Source of the DNA: Zhihengliuella flava | Lineage (GTDB): Bacteria > Actinomycetota > Actinomycetes > Actinomycetales > Micrococcaceae | DNA length: 64,000 nt | NCBI RefSeq assembly: GCF_015751895.1 | Contig: NZ_JADOTZ010000001.1 | Coordinates: forward strand, 2,728,001 to 2,792,000 | Direction: 5' to 3' | Shown here: positions 62,819 through 64,000 of the stretch, in pieces | How the letters are laid out: each line of letters starts with the position of its first letter | Numbering within the stretch: the first letter of the stretch is position 1 | Translations under genes and position numbers: made by a program | The notes under the pieces: model-generated | What the model was told of the DNA's origin: nothing | The model's database searches: none | What the model saw: the letters and a program-made list of their open reading frames with translations, nothing else

Positions 62819-63775
62819 CTAGAGGGGAAACCGGCCCGTGGAACGGTCCCACACGTTAACGGCGGTCGAGACCAGCAGGGCAGAGCCCAACATGTGCAAC
62901 AACACCAGCCCGATGGGCAGGCCAGTGAAGTGCTGCCAGTACCCCAATCCGGCTTGGGCCAGCAGGACGGCAAGGAGCAGGACGAGTCCGGTGCGCAGTC
63001 GCCGCGTCGCGGCGTCGGGTTGAGCGCGCGCGAAGATCAGCACGGTGAGAACCACGGTCGCTGCCAGCAACACGTACACCGGCGCCGTATGCAGCCGGGT
63101 AACGATCTCAGCGTCGAAGGGGTGACGAGGACTGGAGGCATCGCCAGCATGCGGTCCCGTACCGGTGACCACCGTGCCCAGAACGACGGCGGCCGCCGCG
63201 GAGACGAGCATGATCCACGCAGCGGGCCGGGACCCAAGGGGCACTCTGGGTGGGGCGACGGTGTCATCCTGCCGCAGGTACATCGCCGTCCGGTTAACGA
63301 GCAGCGTCGCAAAGCCGACGACGGTCGCGGACACGATGAAGTGGAGGCTTACGATCCATGGATTGAGGTCCGTCCACACGGTGATCCCACCGATGAGTGC
63401 CTGCGCGGGGATCACGCAGAACAGGCCGATGGCGAGCCGGAAAATCACCGGATGAGTTCGGCGCATGTTCCACACGGCAACAATCATCGCGACGGCGATC
63501 GCGCTGAGGACAAAGGTCAACGTCCTATTGCCGAACTCAATGACCCCGTGGATGCCCATTTCCGGGGTCGGCGTCATGGAGCCGGGCACGCAGTGGGGCC
63601 ACTCGGAACAGCCGAGGCCAGACTCGGTGAGCCGGACGGCGCCACCGGTGACGATGATGCCAATCTGTGAAATGAGGGAGGCAATCGCCAGCGCATGGAC
63701 GCCGCGGCCAACGCGGGTCGGGAGCCGGCGGGTCCACGAGGAGGTCTGGGTCATGATGTTTTCAGTGCCTTTCAT
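62819..63775 (-). CDS. ctaA: Heme A synthase (COX15/CtaA)
   Basis: A 318-residue eight-helix membrane enzyme that oxidises heme O to heme A for cytochrome aa3. Conserved His residues lie in MGIHGVIEFGNRTLTF, WIVSLHFIVSATVV, IVTRLHTAPVYVLL and LVLLHMLGSALL. The CxxWPxC-type extracellular loop SGLGCSEWPHCVPG carries the cysteine pair. ATG 63775 lies 3 nt after the permease stop; an in-frame ATG at 63754 is an alternative start. Confidence 0.92.
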   Translation of the reverse strand: MKGTENIMTQTSSWTRRLPTRVGRGVHALAIASLISQIGIIVTGGAVRLTESGLGCSEWPHCVPGSMTPTPEMGIHGVIEFGNRTLTFVLSAIAVAMIVAVWNMRRTHPVIFRLAIGLFCVIPAQALIGGITVWTDLNPWIVSLHFIVSATVVGFATLLVNRTAMYLRQDDTVAPPRVPLGSRPAAWIMLVSAAAAVVLGTVVTGTGPHAGDASSPRHPFDAEIVTRLHTAPVYVLLAATVVLTVLIFARAQPDAATRRLRTGLVLLLAVLLAQAGLGYWQHFTGLPIGLVLLHMLGSALLVSTAVNVWDRSTGRFPL

Positions 63776-63778
63776 GGA

Positions 63779-64000
63779 TTAAGTCCACTTGAACCAGCGG
63801 GAGGCCGCCACGGAGGCGAGCACGGCCCATAGGGCGAGGAGCGCGACGTCCCCGACGGCAAAGCCGCCGTCGAGTAGGGCCGTGCGCATGGCGTCACCGA
63901 GTGCGGCCGAGGGCAGGGCCGCGACAATGCTCGCCAGGGCGCCAGGCAGCTGACTGCCGGGGATGAGGATGCCGCCCCCGGCTGCGAGCAGGACCCACGC
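63779..64000 (-). CDS. ABC-2-type transporter permease, C-terminal fragment (cut by window)
   Basis: Only the last 73 residues are visible on the minus strand; the frame is open to the window edge. It contains LIPGSQLPGALASIVAALPSA followed by a final transmembrane helix and ends ASRWFKWT. This ending, the amphipathic loop before the last helix, and position beside ctaA fit an ABC-2 permease, but the assignment rests on little sequence. Confidence 0.6.
   Translation of the reverse strand, partial: AWVLLAAGGGILIPGSQLPGALASIVAALPSAALGDAMRTALLDGGFAVGDVALLALWAVLASVAASRWFKWT

Noticed and set aside
1-64000. CRISPR array, restriction-modification, toxin-antitoxin or biosynthetic cluster
   Set aside because: No spaced short repeats, Cas, methyltransferase-endonuclease pair, small toxin pair or NRPS/PKS module can be seen. 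The content is almost entirely housekeeping.

Overview
The window is chromosomal DNA from a high-GC Gram-positive actinobacterium. I would place it in Micrococcales, most likely Micrococcaceae, but I cannot name the genus. The case rests on high GC with strong third-position bias, frequent GTG starts, and actinobacterial gene runs: rpe-rib-his-trp-lgt-gltBD-pyk, polA-rpsA-coaE-uvrB, DUF3000 with RNase D, HGxxPAAW and TIGR03085 proteins, and an ANTAR regulator. Almost everything is core chromosome. I see no prophage, integrase, insertion sequence, plasmid gene or CRISPR array.

Layout. 1-3138: an energy-coupling-factor vitamin/metal importer (S component cut by the window edge, T component, fused double ATPase). 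3135-12634, mostly minus strand: Rieske lipoprotein, FadB-type beta-oxidation protein, nitronate monooxygenase, RNase D, DUF3000, threonine aldolase and MsrB, with a plus-strand membrane acyltransferase set between RNase D and DUF3000. 12727-17169: alpha/beta hydrolase, a tight sulfurtransferase-sufE-ybaK operon and ZapE. 17301-17746: tRNA cluster Gly-Cys-Val-Gly on the minus strand. 17988-22756: RecB-like nuclease, def, fmt, rsmB, rpe. 22775-27322: FMN riboswitch and ribM-ribD-ribE-ribBA-ribH. 27431-31420: hisE, hisG, hisF, a GNAT gene, an opposed TIGR03085 gene, hisI. 31420-37969: trpE, two small membrane proteins, trpC, trpB, trpA, lgt. 38300-45976: gltB, gltD, pyk. 46109-53409: ANTAR regulator, tRNA-Leu, a DHFR-like protein, polA, an Eis-like acetyltransferase, rpsA. 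53595-64000: fetB-like permease, rRNA-type methyltransferase, YigZ, coaE, small membrane protein, uvrB, a Mn2+-riboswitch-controlled TerC, proline iminopeptidase-like hydrolase, GNAT, ctaA and the end of an ABC-2-type permease.

Regulation is unusually readable. Two riboswitches (FMN, yybP-ykoY), a near-consensus actinobacterial SOS box before uvrB, a sigma70-type promoter before rpsA, several strong hairpins, and a recurring TAnnnT box 6-8 nt before start codons can be seen. The last is the signature expected of leaderless mRNAs, and I used it to choose several starts.

I found no clear new multi-gene system. The best leads are the ECF ATPase, whose two halves have complementary motif losses that should leave one degenerate and one intact ATP site; a leaderless 11-codon reading frame ahead of rpsA; a long structured gltB leader; and a stand-alone RecB-type nuclease beside the tRNA cluster.
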